A stretch of 20,000 nt of DNA from Chara braunii. Its lineage: Eukaryota > Streptophyta > Charophyceae > Charales > Characeae. Shown one piece after another: positions 1 through 7,798 of this stretch. Below the pieces are notes generated by a model. The model had not been told where the DNA came from, searched no databases, and saw only the letters and a list, made by a program, of their open reading frames with translations. The position numbers were made by a program, and so were the translations under genes. The stretch spans positions 537,920 through 557,919 of the forward strand of contig BFEA01000610.1 in NCBI GenBank assembly GCA_003427395.1, read 5' to 3'. Numbering within the stretch: the first letter of the stretch is position 1; each line of letters opens with the position of its first letter.

Positions 1-440
1 CGGTGACATCCTTGCTTGACATTATTTTTACCTGGTCGGGACTCACCGACCGTGAGGCAGACCGGCGCTGCGAACAAGGGGGCTGCTTTACCTAGTTGAG
101 ACTCACAGACCATGAGGCAGGCCGGCGCTACGGACAAGGGGGCTACGCTTAAGACTGGAGGGCCCGACGCTCAAGACTGGAGGGGCCCGGGCGACGGGTT
201 AAGACTACGAAGGACAGGGCCCGACGCTCAAGACTTGAGGGGCCCGGGCGATAGAAGGCGAGTGGCGGACCGGTCCTTACCAAGAGGGCCGATTGATTTT
301 CCTTCCAAGGGCGCGGTCTCGCTAGGGCGTGGGGTCCGCCTAGGCCTGAATAAGTGACGGGGCCAGTCCTTACCAAGAGGGCCCGGTTGATTTCCTTTTT
401 AAGGGGCGGTACCACTAAGGTGTGGGGACCACCTAGGCCC
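1..440. repeat. Diverged tandem duplications (60, 57 and 93 bp)
   Basis: Three short tandem duplications follow one another in GC-rich DNA. A segment at about 41-83 recurs at 101-143 (60-bp spacing; both copies contain GTGAGGCAG or ATGAGGCAG, then CCGGCGCT). GCCCGACGCTCAAGACT at 162 recurs at 219 (57-bp spacing). TCCTTACCAAGAGGGCC at 274 recurs at 367 (93-bp spacing), and the similarity continues to the CCACCTAGGCC-like segments. The copies differ by scattered substitutions, so these are old. The ORFs crossing here are open on both strands and show no known domain. I see no gene. Confidence 0.75.
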
Positions 441-750
441 GGGCGATTCTAGGACAGGCACGGGAGCAGCCTCGGTACCAGGGCGCTGGAAAGGGCCCAG
501 TTCTCGACAGGAAGGCCCTTTTCGCCGGGAGCTTATTGGGGGCCCAAACAGGCTCGGGCACAGGCACGGTACCGGGACGCTGCAAGTTGCTGGCAGCCTC
601 GGTGCACACAAGGCCCGAGGCTCATACCTTGAAGGGGGCCCGACAGAGCATTTAAGCTGAATCGGGCCCAGATCTTGGACACTTCTCACGTGCATAGGAT
701 AGGCGCACGAGACAGACGAACGGGAGACGAGCGGAGGAGAACACCTCGAG
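441..750. other. GC-rich stretch without a recognisable gene
   Basis: This stretch continues the GC-rich composition. It has weak internal echoes such as CAGGCACGG and CAGCCTCGGT, each seen twice, but no clean tandem period. The long open frame on the minus strand is rich in Arg, Pro, Ser and Cys and resembles no family I know. It is best explained by composition. Confidence 0.5.
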
Positions 751-858
751 ACATCACGCACACACAGGCGACGCGCGGACGAAGACCACATGCACGGAGA
801 CATCACGCACGGATGAACGAGGCGCGCACGGAGATCACACGCACGGGACATCACGCAC
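751..858. repeat. Diverged 48-49 bp repeat (ACATCACGCAC core)
   Basis: The 11-mer ACATCACGCAC occurs at 751, 800 and 848, spaced 49 and 48 bp. Between the cores lie related segments of the form GGCGCGCACGGA. The units are too diverged to set exact borders. This array grades into the clean 51-bp array downstream and may share its origin. Confidence 0.55.
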
Positions 859-960
859 GCACGGACAAGGGGGCTCACGGAGGCGACACGCAAGGGGCAC
901 TTTCTGCATGAAGAGATAGGCGTTCTGGCACGCGGGAGAGGAGAGAGCACGGGGGAACAG

Positions 961-1300
961 CGCGCACATGCGCGCTACCGAGCACGGAGGGAGAGAGCCG
1001 CGGGGGAGCCGTATGCACCTGCGCGCTCCCGCACACGGACGAAGAGAGCCGCGGGGGAGCCGTGTGCACCTGCGTGCTACCGCGCACGGAGGGAGAGAGC
1101 CGTGGGGGGGCCGTGTGCACATGCGTACACCCGCGCACTACGAGGGAGAGTCGCGTGCACCTGCGCGCATCCACGCACTACAAGAGAGAGTCGCAGGGGA
1201 ACGGCGCGCACCTGCGCACACCCGCGCACGACAAGGGAGAGCCGCGGACAGCTGCGCGCACCTGCTCGTACCCGCGCGCGGGAAGGAGAGAGCCACGCGA
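961..1300. repeat. 51-bp minisatellite, about seven units
   Basis: The anchor GAGAGCCG or GAGAGTCG appears at 993, 1044, 1095, 1146, 1186, 1237 and 1288. The spacings are 51, 51, 51, 40, 51 and 51 bp. The 40-bp unit lacks 11 bp of the GGGGGAGCCGT part. Each unit has the form gagagccgcgg, then a gtgcacctgcg part, then a cccgcacacgga-like part. Because 51 is a multiple of three, open frames persist on both strands (968-1417 plus and 1077-1562 minus), giving 17-residue Arg/Pro/His-rich repeats. I read these as by-products of the array, not proteins. Confidence 0.85.
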
Positions 1301-1350
1301 CTAAGCGCATGCACTTGCGCATCTTCGCGCGCCTCGCACATCCACAAGTC

Positions 1351-1815
1351 AGAGAGGGGGGGTTATCGCCCGCCACCACCCGCACGTCTGCGCTCCATCG
1401 CTCAACCCGCGTGCTAGCAGGGATCAGGCTATTGAACCCGCGCTCGCTAGCGCCCGCACCCGCGCACGAGCGGGAGTGAGCAAAGAGTCCTGCGCGCGCC
1501 CCAGTGCACCAGCGGGAACAGGCAGGGAAGAGCGGTGCGCGGCAGCGTGTACGCCTATACATATCGGATTAAGAGAGGGGGGGGTATCGCCCGCCACCAC
1601 ACGCACGTCTGCGCTCCATCGCTCAGCCCGCGCACTTGCGGGGATCGAGCTAGTGAACCCGCGCGCGCTAGCGCCCGCACCCGCGCACGAGCGGGATTGA
1701 GCAGAGAGTCCAGCGCGCAGCTGCGCGCGCCCCAGTGCACCAGCAGGAACAGGCAGGGAAGAGCGGTACGTGGCAGCGCGTACGCCTATACAGATCGGAT
1801 CAAGAGAGGGGGGGG
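1351..1815. repeat. Tandem repeat of 221 and 231 bp units
   Basis: Each unit starts at an AGAGAGGGGGGG run followed by TATCGCCCGCCACCAC. The unit runs through a CGCTCCATCGCTCA part and a GCGCCCGCACCCGCGCACGA part, and ends near ACGCCTATACA, ATCGGAT. Unit 1 is about 1351-1571, unit 2 about 1572-1802, and a third start is cut off at 1803-1815. Unit 2 is 10 bp longer, mainly from an AGCGCGCAGCTG-like insertion near 1712. The high similarity makes this duplication younger than most repeats around it. Confidence 0.85.
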
Positions 1816-2160
1816 TCCCAAATCGGGCATGCACAGCGGATCAAGGGTGACCAATGGAACAGGCCGTCGGGGAACTGTTAGATCATCAGTAGAATGGGCC
1901 CTAAGGTCTCGGACTGGACCCAGGCGGAACGGGACGTCGAGCGTGGATGGGATACGGGTCGGACTCAGCAGGGAATACGGACGATCGGACGCGGTCCGGA
2001 TGCAACTGACTGAGCACAGTTGGGATTGGGGCCATTGGGCATAGTCGGATAAGGGTCTCTCGACACAGTCGGGGCACAAGCCATCGGGTTCAGTAGGGAT
2101 CGTGCCTTTGGGGCTCAATCGAGACAACTGATAAGGGTCTGCGGGGCTTACACGGATCGC
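1816..2160. other. Non-genic, weakly repetitive stretch
   Basis: There are weak echoes only: GATAAGGGTCT occurs twice (near 2047 and 2129), and CGGG-rich segments recur around 'cattgggcatag' and 'catcgggttcag'. Neither strand shows a coding domain. It is probably an older, more diverged part of the same repeat field. Confidence 0.45.
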
Positions 2161-2167
2161 GAACGAA

Positions 2168-2490
2168 CTGAGCCTTTGGAGCGAGGACGGGTCACGGATG
2201 AGCTGAGCCTTTGGTGCGCCGACGAATCATCGGAAGGGGAACGAACTTTGGGGCACAGTGGCTCCACCGAAAGGAGTCGACTTGTCGGGGCGGGCATTCC
2301 GAAGGGGGCACCTTGTGAACCGGGCACTCCGAAGGGGGCACATTGTGAACCGGGCACTCCGAACGGGCACGTTAAGGACCAGGCATTCCGAAGAGGTGTT
2401 TTTCTCGAAGGGGCGCGTTTTGAACCGGGCACCCAGAAGGGGCGTGCTCTGAGCTCGGCGTTCCCAAGAAGGACATTTGGAACCGGTGTC
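2168..2490. repeat. 35-bp duplication followed by a 30-bp tandem array
   Basis: CTGAGCCTTTGG occurs at 2168 and 2203. Downstream, the unit GGGCACTCCGAAGGGGGCAC starts at 2292, 2322 and 2352 (exact 30-bp spacing). It then continues with diverged copies near 2382, 2427 and 2457. In the plus frame the array reads as a decapeptide of the type EPGTPKGAHC, decaying to AFRRG and AFPRR forms. No host protein with this repeat is known to me. I treat it as a minisatellite. Confidence 0.75.
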
Positions 2491-3363
2491 GCGCGCGTCA
2501 GTCCTGCACCCCGCTGGGAGCGCTAAACCTCACGGTCGTGTCACGCAGGATTTATTTCTGAAAAAGAACCGGTCACCACTCCGACCATGCGCACGTGCTA
2601 TACCTCTCACGACGCCCTGCCACAGGTCAGGACGTCGTGAGGTACAACTTACCTTCACCCGAGGGGCTGTCACCACCCTCACGTAGGCGTATCCCTGCTG
2701 AGCTACCGGCCCACATGCGAAGGCTTTTACTTGCCTTTGTAGAGGTAGGTCGGCCGAGGGCGTTTGGTCGATCGTTGTAGCATAAAGTGGGGTACGCGCG
2801 GTAAGACGCCTAGAACTGACCCGTCAGATAATCAGGTCGAACTTTTTAAAAGGCAGTCTATTCCCGCTGTTGCGTAATCTATTATTTCCTTGACAAATAT
2901 CAATCAAACTATCTTTCTACCAAAGAGCGTCCTAGCTTTTCCAACACATTAGGACTTAACTGAACATCTGAAAAGTTAAGTTGGACTTATGATGAATATG
3001 AAAGTATTACCGCCTAGAACCCTTCCCACTTTCATAAGTGCTGTGTGTCCGAGACTCTTCAACAGACCAGGTCCAATTCAATCCAAAGTCATGCACAAAA
3101 CAGACCTGCACAGAATAATGCAAAGACAGTTCACATGCCATGCACTAGCGACGTCAACCATCACCCATTGACCTTGTCCCTCACTTCCCAAACCATGTAA
3201 AACAGTCATATCTTTCCTGAGACGTAAGCCTAGCCCCCTCACATTTATTCAAAGGACCCTTGAGAGTGACTAGAACAATTTAGGAAGTGACCCCAGGTGA
3301 CAGTTTTACTGACCACAAGGTTTGTCTTTAGAGGTGGGTATAAAGTCAAAGGGGAAAGTTGAA
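2491..3363. other. Composition boundary, no gene seen
   Basis: The sequence changes from strongly GC-rich to AT-richer DNA around 2780-2860. No frame here shows a recognisable domain, and the longest open frames are 60-70 codons. The only structured item is the inverted repeat at 2601-2644. Confidence 0.5.
2601..2644. repeat. Inverted repeat (hairpin) with TCACGACG arms
   Basis: TCACGACG at 2607-2614 is the exact reverse complement of CGTCGTGA at 2633-2640. TACC at 2601-2604 pairs with GGTA at 2641-2644 across a two-base TC bulge. That gives 12 Watson-Crick pairs around an 18-base loop. Its function is unknown. Confidence 0.5.
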
Positions 3364-3398
3364 TCGGTAACAACCGACCTGTTATCGAAAGATAACAG
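3364..3398. repeat. Two adjacent hairpins, one with a GAAA tetraloop
   Basis: Hairpin 1 is TCGGT (3364-3368), loop AACA, ACCGA (3373-3377). Hairpin 2 is CTGTTATC (3379-3386), loop GAAA, GATAACAG (3391-3398): eight perfect pairs closed by a C-G pair under a GNRA-type loop. Only one base separates the two. This geometry is typical of folded RNA, but no known RNA family is recognised. Confidence 0.5.
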
Positions 3399-3549
3399 AA
3401 ATTTGGGTCCTTTCCGTAGAACGTCTCCCTTGAAATGTAGTAGATAAACAAGGACCTGCACACACAGGTCAACAAAGATTCAACACCCCCACTTGGTTTC
3501 CCACATGTTGATATCCAAGGGTCGAGTCCTTAGACATGGGTAGTGAGCT

Positions 3550-3567
3550 CTGGGATCGACATCCCAG
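3550..3567. repeat. Hairpin, 7-bp stem with CGAC loop
   Basis: CTGGGAT (3550-3556) pairs perfectly with ATCCCAG (3561-3567) around a CGAC loop. It lies about 150 bp after the double hairpin at 3364-3398 and could belong to the same structured transcript leader. That link is inference. Confidence 0.4.
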
Positions 3568-4282
3568 GTCTAATCCCTAGTCTTACTCTCACAACCCTAC
3601 CCTAAGCCGTTTGTCACTCTCTCCTTTCACTCAAGGAGTCTCATGCCTGCGTCCTAAGTCGTTTTTACGGAAACTCATGTTTACCCTACTCTCAGTCCCT
3701 ACATTTTCTCTCTTGGAGATAAGCGCACCGTTTTGGCGCATGTGTAGGCGAGACTTAACTCATTCATCGTCGTGGCCTTCCATTCGAAAGCCATGGACAA
3801 CTATGGACTACATGGTGGTTCTTAAGCTTCTTTCTCTCGTGGTTCTAATTTCTTTCCTTGTTTCTTTTTCTAGATATGTGAAGCCATTGCTCCAACACGA
3901 GCATCGTTCTTTCCTTTCTCTTCAATTTTTCCTCACATACTCAAGTAGTAGATCGATTCAGACATGAATCTCCTGTTACTTAGCCAATACCAAGCAATTT
4001 GTAGTCGAACAGACAGGTAAGTAAGTCATACATGAGTATTTGATCGCCTGTTTAGTTTCTCTCAATATCTACATAAGATCTGCTAGGAATAACAGGATAA
4101 CTCACACATGAGCATCCTTCCTACAACAAATATTTGAGGCTCCTACAGAAGCACCCTACTACTTGCTTTAGGTATACTTCTGGGAGATATGAATGTCATC
4201 CCTTTCCCAGGGTTTATAATGGTTCGCATGAATAATAGGCGACCCGCACAAGAGCCCCCTACTATCACGCGATGAGGCTCAC
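3568..4282. other. AT-rich stretch, no supported gene
   Basis: The open frame at 3611-3967 gives a Ser/Leu/Phe-rich product without a recognisable domain. A pyrimidine-rich run ending in TAG near 3842-3873 resembles a splice acceptor, but nothing around it supports an exon. I see nothing else I can defend. Confidence 0.4.
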
Positions 4283-4335
4283 TTCAAAAGTGCATTAGGA
4301 TAATCCTGAAAAGGCTATCCTGTTGCCCTTTTGAA
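4283..4335. repeat. Long imperfect inverted repeat (20-bp arms)
   Basis: The arm at 4283-4302 and the arm at 4316-4335 are reverse complements at 17 of 20 positions, and one mismatch is a G-T wobble. The outer block TTCAAAAG/CTTTTGAA and the inner block AGGATA/TATCCT are perfect. The loop is 13 bases. It is the longest stem I found outside repeats. It could be a transcript hairpin or the remnant of a small inverted-repeat element. Confidence 0.6.
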
Positions 4336-4408
4336 TCTGACCGATCTGAGACTGTGTTAGCTTAAACAGAAGACGAGGGCTTAGGGTCTTTCTACAGGAG
4401 TACCTTCG

Positions 4409-4503
4409 CCACAGTCAAGGAGAAGAAGAATGTATGATGCTACTTACAGCAAGGGCAGAGGCAGCACTCAACATCTTGAGCCGGGAAGGTCCATGGAGGG
4501 ACA
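4409..4503 (+). repeat. 95-bp direct repeat of 5885-5979
   Basis: This segment matches 5885-5979 with five mismatches by eye in 95 bases (constant offset 1476), and the similarity stops sharply on both sides. The downstream copy lies inside the coding frame of the first paralog of unknown function. The upstream copy is an isolated scrap with a frame of the same kind (residues such as GEEE, MLLTARA, SREGPW) that stops soon after. A fragmentary duplication, gene conversion or template switching would explain it. Confidence 0.85.
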
Positions 4504-4785
4504 ACGAGTTGTAATTTCAATAACTGGCAAGATAGTTGTTCCTTTTTATTGTTAAAGAATGAGCATACAGAATAATTTATAACAAAAGAGCCAAATTATA
4601 GAGGCTAACAGGTCTAGACGACCACTTTCCAGTTATAATCATACCTTCTAATTTTCAAGGATTAGTTAGGTAGGTAACTATACTACACAATCATTTTTTC
4701 CCCTCGAATCCGTATGTATTCCGAGATTAGGTACTACCCTAATCACTAAGCACATGGGATACTCCCTTAAGTAGAACTTTTAGCA
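4504..4785. other. AT-rich spacer, nothing recognised
   Basis: This is AT-rich sequence between the duplicated 95-bp scrap and the first ATG of the broken upstream ORF. I see no coding domain, LTR end or primer binding site. Confidence 0.4.
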
Positions 4786-5547
4786 ATGCCTCGCGGGTCT
4801 GGAACTAGAAGGGGAAGAGGTGAACGATAGGGGAAAGCGACGGAAAGAGCAATTGATTTGACAAGGAAAAAAAAAGGGCGAGAGGAAGAAGAGGAGGAGG
4901 AGGAAAAATGGAAGGGGGTGCGTTTGCGCCGGCGTATGAAGGATTTTCGTGAGCGCACGCCATCCCCTAAAAATATGGCGTATTATTCCTATAAGTATAA
5001 ACAACACTATGGCGCTCCGCCACCACGGTTTGAACTACTTTCTTCTCGTCCGCATCCTGTGTGATCCTCTTCCATGGCACGCCGCCCTCAACAAATGACT
5101 ATAATTTCTCAACCACCTCAGCCTTCTCTTCCACCTCCACCGCCATATGCGCCCGATCCGCCGGTGGTATCTCAGAGCGTGCCAGCAAACCATCGGTTGT
5201 GCATCACCATGACATTGTTCTGACTATGCCAGGTTGAGATATGCTGTATGATCCCTTACCTGATATATAAGTGGATTATCTGAGAACCGCCTCGAAAGAG
5301 GGGATAAAGGTACAAACAGGCCAAAATTTTCTCTTGTTACTAATTGAAAATGATGGTCGAGGGAATCCATTTAAATAGGAAAGGGGAACGTATCTAGACT
5401 GGGGGAATATAATTTGGACTTTTACGACCCTTACTTAGATCGGGCAAGGATGAGCTAAAGAGTCTAAGGGTGTACCTGGAGAATATAGGAGGAGATTGCA
5501 ATAAAGATGTCCTTATTAATAATATAGAAAGAAGGGTTGCTCCATAG
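4786..5547 (+). pseudogene. Broken ORF: charged, proline-rich and SAP-like parts
   Basis: One plus frame runs from ATG 4786 to TGA 5221-5223, interrupted by TAG 4828-4830 and TGA 5062-5064. It begins with Arg/Gly residues (MPRGSGTRRGRGER), then a Lys/Arg block, a run of eight Glu, an Arg-rich segment and a Tyr/Pro-rich part ending in a PPPPP run. Coding likeness then continues in a second frame from 5199 (DIVLTMPG, then GQNFLLLLIENDGRGNPF) with further stops. From about 5440 a third frame reads LKSLRVYLENIGG, then KDVLINNIERR. That spacing of Leu, Gly, Lys and Ile resembles a SAP DNA-binding motif. The whole could be one inactivated nucleic-acid-binding protein. It lies just upstream of the two paralogs and may belong to the same unit. 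The function is inferred only from residue pattern; the family is unknown. Confidence 0.45.
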
Positions 5548-5645
5548 TAAGGACACCAGAAGTTTATAACTAAGACAGTACGTTCATTGGTCGCTCATGT
5601 CTGGTGAAAACGGGTCATTAAAGGGATGGTCCGAGTTCAATCAAG

Positions 5646-6424
5646 ATGCCTTACGGAGAGCAAGTTTTCAGGGTCGAAGCACAAGTTAGAAACGATACTG
5701 GGCTAAAAATGACACTGCCAAAAGGAAAAAGCAGAGCGGAACTTGGCGAATCATGGTGGGGCCACTCGTTAGGAAATGAGGCATTTATGTGGGTAGAAAC
5801 AAGTTCGAGTTCAGTGGAGGGATGATGTAGTGTGAGAGTCACCCTCTACCTGGCTACCCGTCTCTGTAATGATTATGAATCGAGCCACGGTCAAGGAGAA
5901 GAAGAATATATGATGCTACTTACAGCAAGGGCAGAGGCGACACTCAACATCTGGAGCCGGGAAGGTCCATGGAGGGACATAAGAGGAGCTATAAAGAAAA
6001 TCAAAATGTCTCCGGCCAAAGATTTTACTCTTCCGATCCATTACCTTAGAACCACGCTCCCAGATTTCATTGTCAATGAGGTGTTTTCTGGGCCGGGAAG
6101 AGTGGAGATGGCCGTTGAAGCAGCGCTGAAAGTACCTAATATGATTTCTCCACCCCGCATATGATTTACTGCCTATACCTGGAGATGGGCTCCGAACTCA
6201 CTGGAAGCGAATTTAGCAACATACTGTCCATCGTAAACACGTACGCTAGAGTCTATTTCATGGAAGAGAGATTTGGGTACTGGGAGAACTTGAAAAAGGA
6301 AGTCCGTTCCGGGATCTGCGTGGATGGTATTCTGATCATGTTTGGGTTAGTCTATAACTTCTGGTCTGGGGACTGGGTGACGGAAGGTGAAATGGAAGAA
6401 GAAGAGAGAGGGTTTATATTCTAA
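5646..6424 (+). pseudogene. Unknown protein, paralog 1 (stop plus frameshift)
   Basis: I do not recognise the family. The frame starts at ATG 5646 (MPYGEQVF), is broken by TGA 5823-5825, resumes as VRVTLYLATRL and runs to 6164. A frameshift near 6155 carries it into the frame that ends at 6424. Blocks shared with the second copy (6695-7471) set the reading: WWG plus AFMWVE, VRVTLYL, LPDFIVNEVF, IYCLYLEM, INTYARV-like VNTYARVYFMEERF, and LIMFGLVYNFWSGDW. The reconstructed length is near 255 residues, like the second copy. No signal peptide or membrane segment stands out; it looks like a soluble globular protein. Residues coded around 5885-5979 are duplicated as a scrap at 4409-4503. The conserved aligned blocks show that the ancestor was a real protein. 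Confidence 0.7.
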
Positions 6425-6694
6425 ATGGGATTGAGCACCGAGACATGAATGGTGAGAAGGGAAAAGAAGGTAAGACATTGCCTGTTTAAATTTGAAGGGA
6501 GAAACGAGTGGGATGAAGAAGAGAAAAAGATGTAATGAGAGGGCAGAGGAAAATCTCCTGAGTAGGATTAAGAAAAATGGGAGAAAATTTAAAATAAGGG
6601 GGTATGTCATCACAAAGTAGGACTTACGCATAAGTATTGTGTGTCTTTTGTTTCTTACTTTTGCACTACGCAAGCCGCCAGAAATTCACGCAAG
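6425..6694. other. Spacer between the two paralogs
   Basis: The first half is purine-rich. The second half has a pyrimidine-rich run (near 6642-6664) before the ATG of the second copy at 6695. No gene or known RNA is seen. Confidence 0.4.
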
Positions 6695-7471
6695 ATGTCG
6701 TACGCCACTCAGGGAGTTGGGGTTGAGCTACATTTTCGTGCCAGACAAGGTTTAAGGATGTCATTACCCCAAGAGCTAAGCACGAAAGAAGAATAAATCA
6801 CCAAATGGTGGGGAACCCAAATTGGGCCAGAGACATTTGTAAGGGTAGAAATCGGGCACACTCCAAACAGAGAGAATATAATAGTTCGAGCAACCCTGTA
6901 TCTCTCATCACACTTATGGAGGATGCACGACGTGGATTTGGCGGTAGGACACAGTCAACCGCTGTCCAAGTATCTCCTGACTACGGGAGCAATCCTTGAG
7001 GGCAAAATTCGAGAGGAAAGATGGGGGGAGTTCCGACCAATTATACCGATGATAGAAGCTAGATGGGTGTCGGATTTTGTTTATCCCACCCACTACGTAA
7101 AGGTTGTCCTTCCTGACTTCATTGTTAATGAAGTCTTTCACAGTCAGGCTAATGTAGAGAAAGCAGCCCTGGCCGCCATAGCCGTACCTCTGGGAGGGTA
7201 CAATTTTTTTACGCCCCAGGTTCTTTATTGTCTATATTTGGCGATGAGACCAGATTTGGTTGACAAAGATTTTGAGGAAGTCTTGTCCACAATAGATGCG
7301 TATGTTCGTGTCCACCATATGGAACCGAGGCAAACTTATTGGACGAAACTTAAGGCCGAAATGAAAATCAAGGCATGCGTTTTTTGCATCCCTATAATGT
7401 TCGGTATGGTGTATGATTCATGGACGGGGGATTCGTTGTCTGCAGAAGAAATTGAAAGGGTAGGTTGGTAA
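6695..7471 (+). pseudogene. Unknown protein, paralog 2 (one in-frame stop)
   Basis: The frame opens at ATG 6695 (MSYATQGVGVEL), meets TAA 6794-6796 after 33 codons, and then stays open to TAA 7469-7471, for about 258 residues. Against paralog 1 the order of blocks is the same: KWWG plus ETFVRVE, VRATLYLSSHLW, VVLPDFIVNEVF, VLYCLYLAM, IDAYVRVHHMEP, and IPIMFGMVYDSWTGD. The two differ at many positions, so the duplication is old and both copies were probably constrained for a time after it. The stretch after 6923 is uninterrupted for 182 codons, so this is the better preserved copy. It ends about 330 bp before the gag start. I assign no function. A retroelement accessory protein or a captured gene are both possible. 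Confidence 0.72.
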
Positions 7472-7798
7472 GCAATGTAGAAGCAGGAAAGATAGAATCG
7501 AGACCGTTTTTGACATGTCAGTCATCGCATTAGACTATAGGGGTAGTAGTTGGGGTTCGCAAAAATAAGGGAATTAGTGTATACCAGTTAATATCAAGGG
7601 AAAGGGTGAGATGAGAGTAAAAGGGAAGGAAATGTAAGATAGTTAGAACCATGGGTTGGACAGGGTTTAGATAACACCTTGGGAAGGGTAAAACACCCAA
7701 GGCCAAAAACTAAAAAGAAAGGTAAGAAAACTGAGAGGTAATCTAAAAACCCGTCGTCTCTGCATGTGTATGACAGATTGACTGAGGACTGTGGAAAG
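7472..7798. other. Spacer before gag; no LTR end or PBS found
   Basis: This is where a 5' LTR end and a tRNA primer binding site would lie if the element began at gag. I found no match to the common initiator-Met primer site (TGGTATCAGAGC) and no clear TG...CA ends. The stretch is A/G-rich and has stops in every frame. Confidence 0.45.

Noticed and set aside
961-1300. Possible CRISPR array from regular spacing
   Set aside because: Whole units repeat with no unique spacers, and the setting is eukaryotic.
968-1417. A 149-codon plus-strand ORF with 17-residue repeats
   Set aside because: It follows from the 51-bp period; the opposite strand is equally open and no domain or start context supports it.
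3519-3529. B-box-like GGGTCGAGTCC, possible tRNA
   Set aside because: No A box at the proper distance and no cloverleaf could be drawn.
3611-3967. 118-codon ORF with a pyrimidine tract and TAG inside
   Set aside because: The product is a low-information Ser/Leu/Phe sequence. The splice-like run at 3842-3873 has no partner exon or donor.
4009-4260. Possible three-copy repeat around 'catgag' and 'aacagg' segments
   Set aside because: The similarity is too short and patchy to separate from chance.
7472-7798. 5' LTR end and tRNA primer binding site before gag
   Set aside because: No match to common primer sites and no paired LTR sequence could be found by eye.
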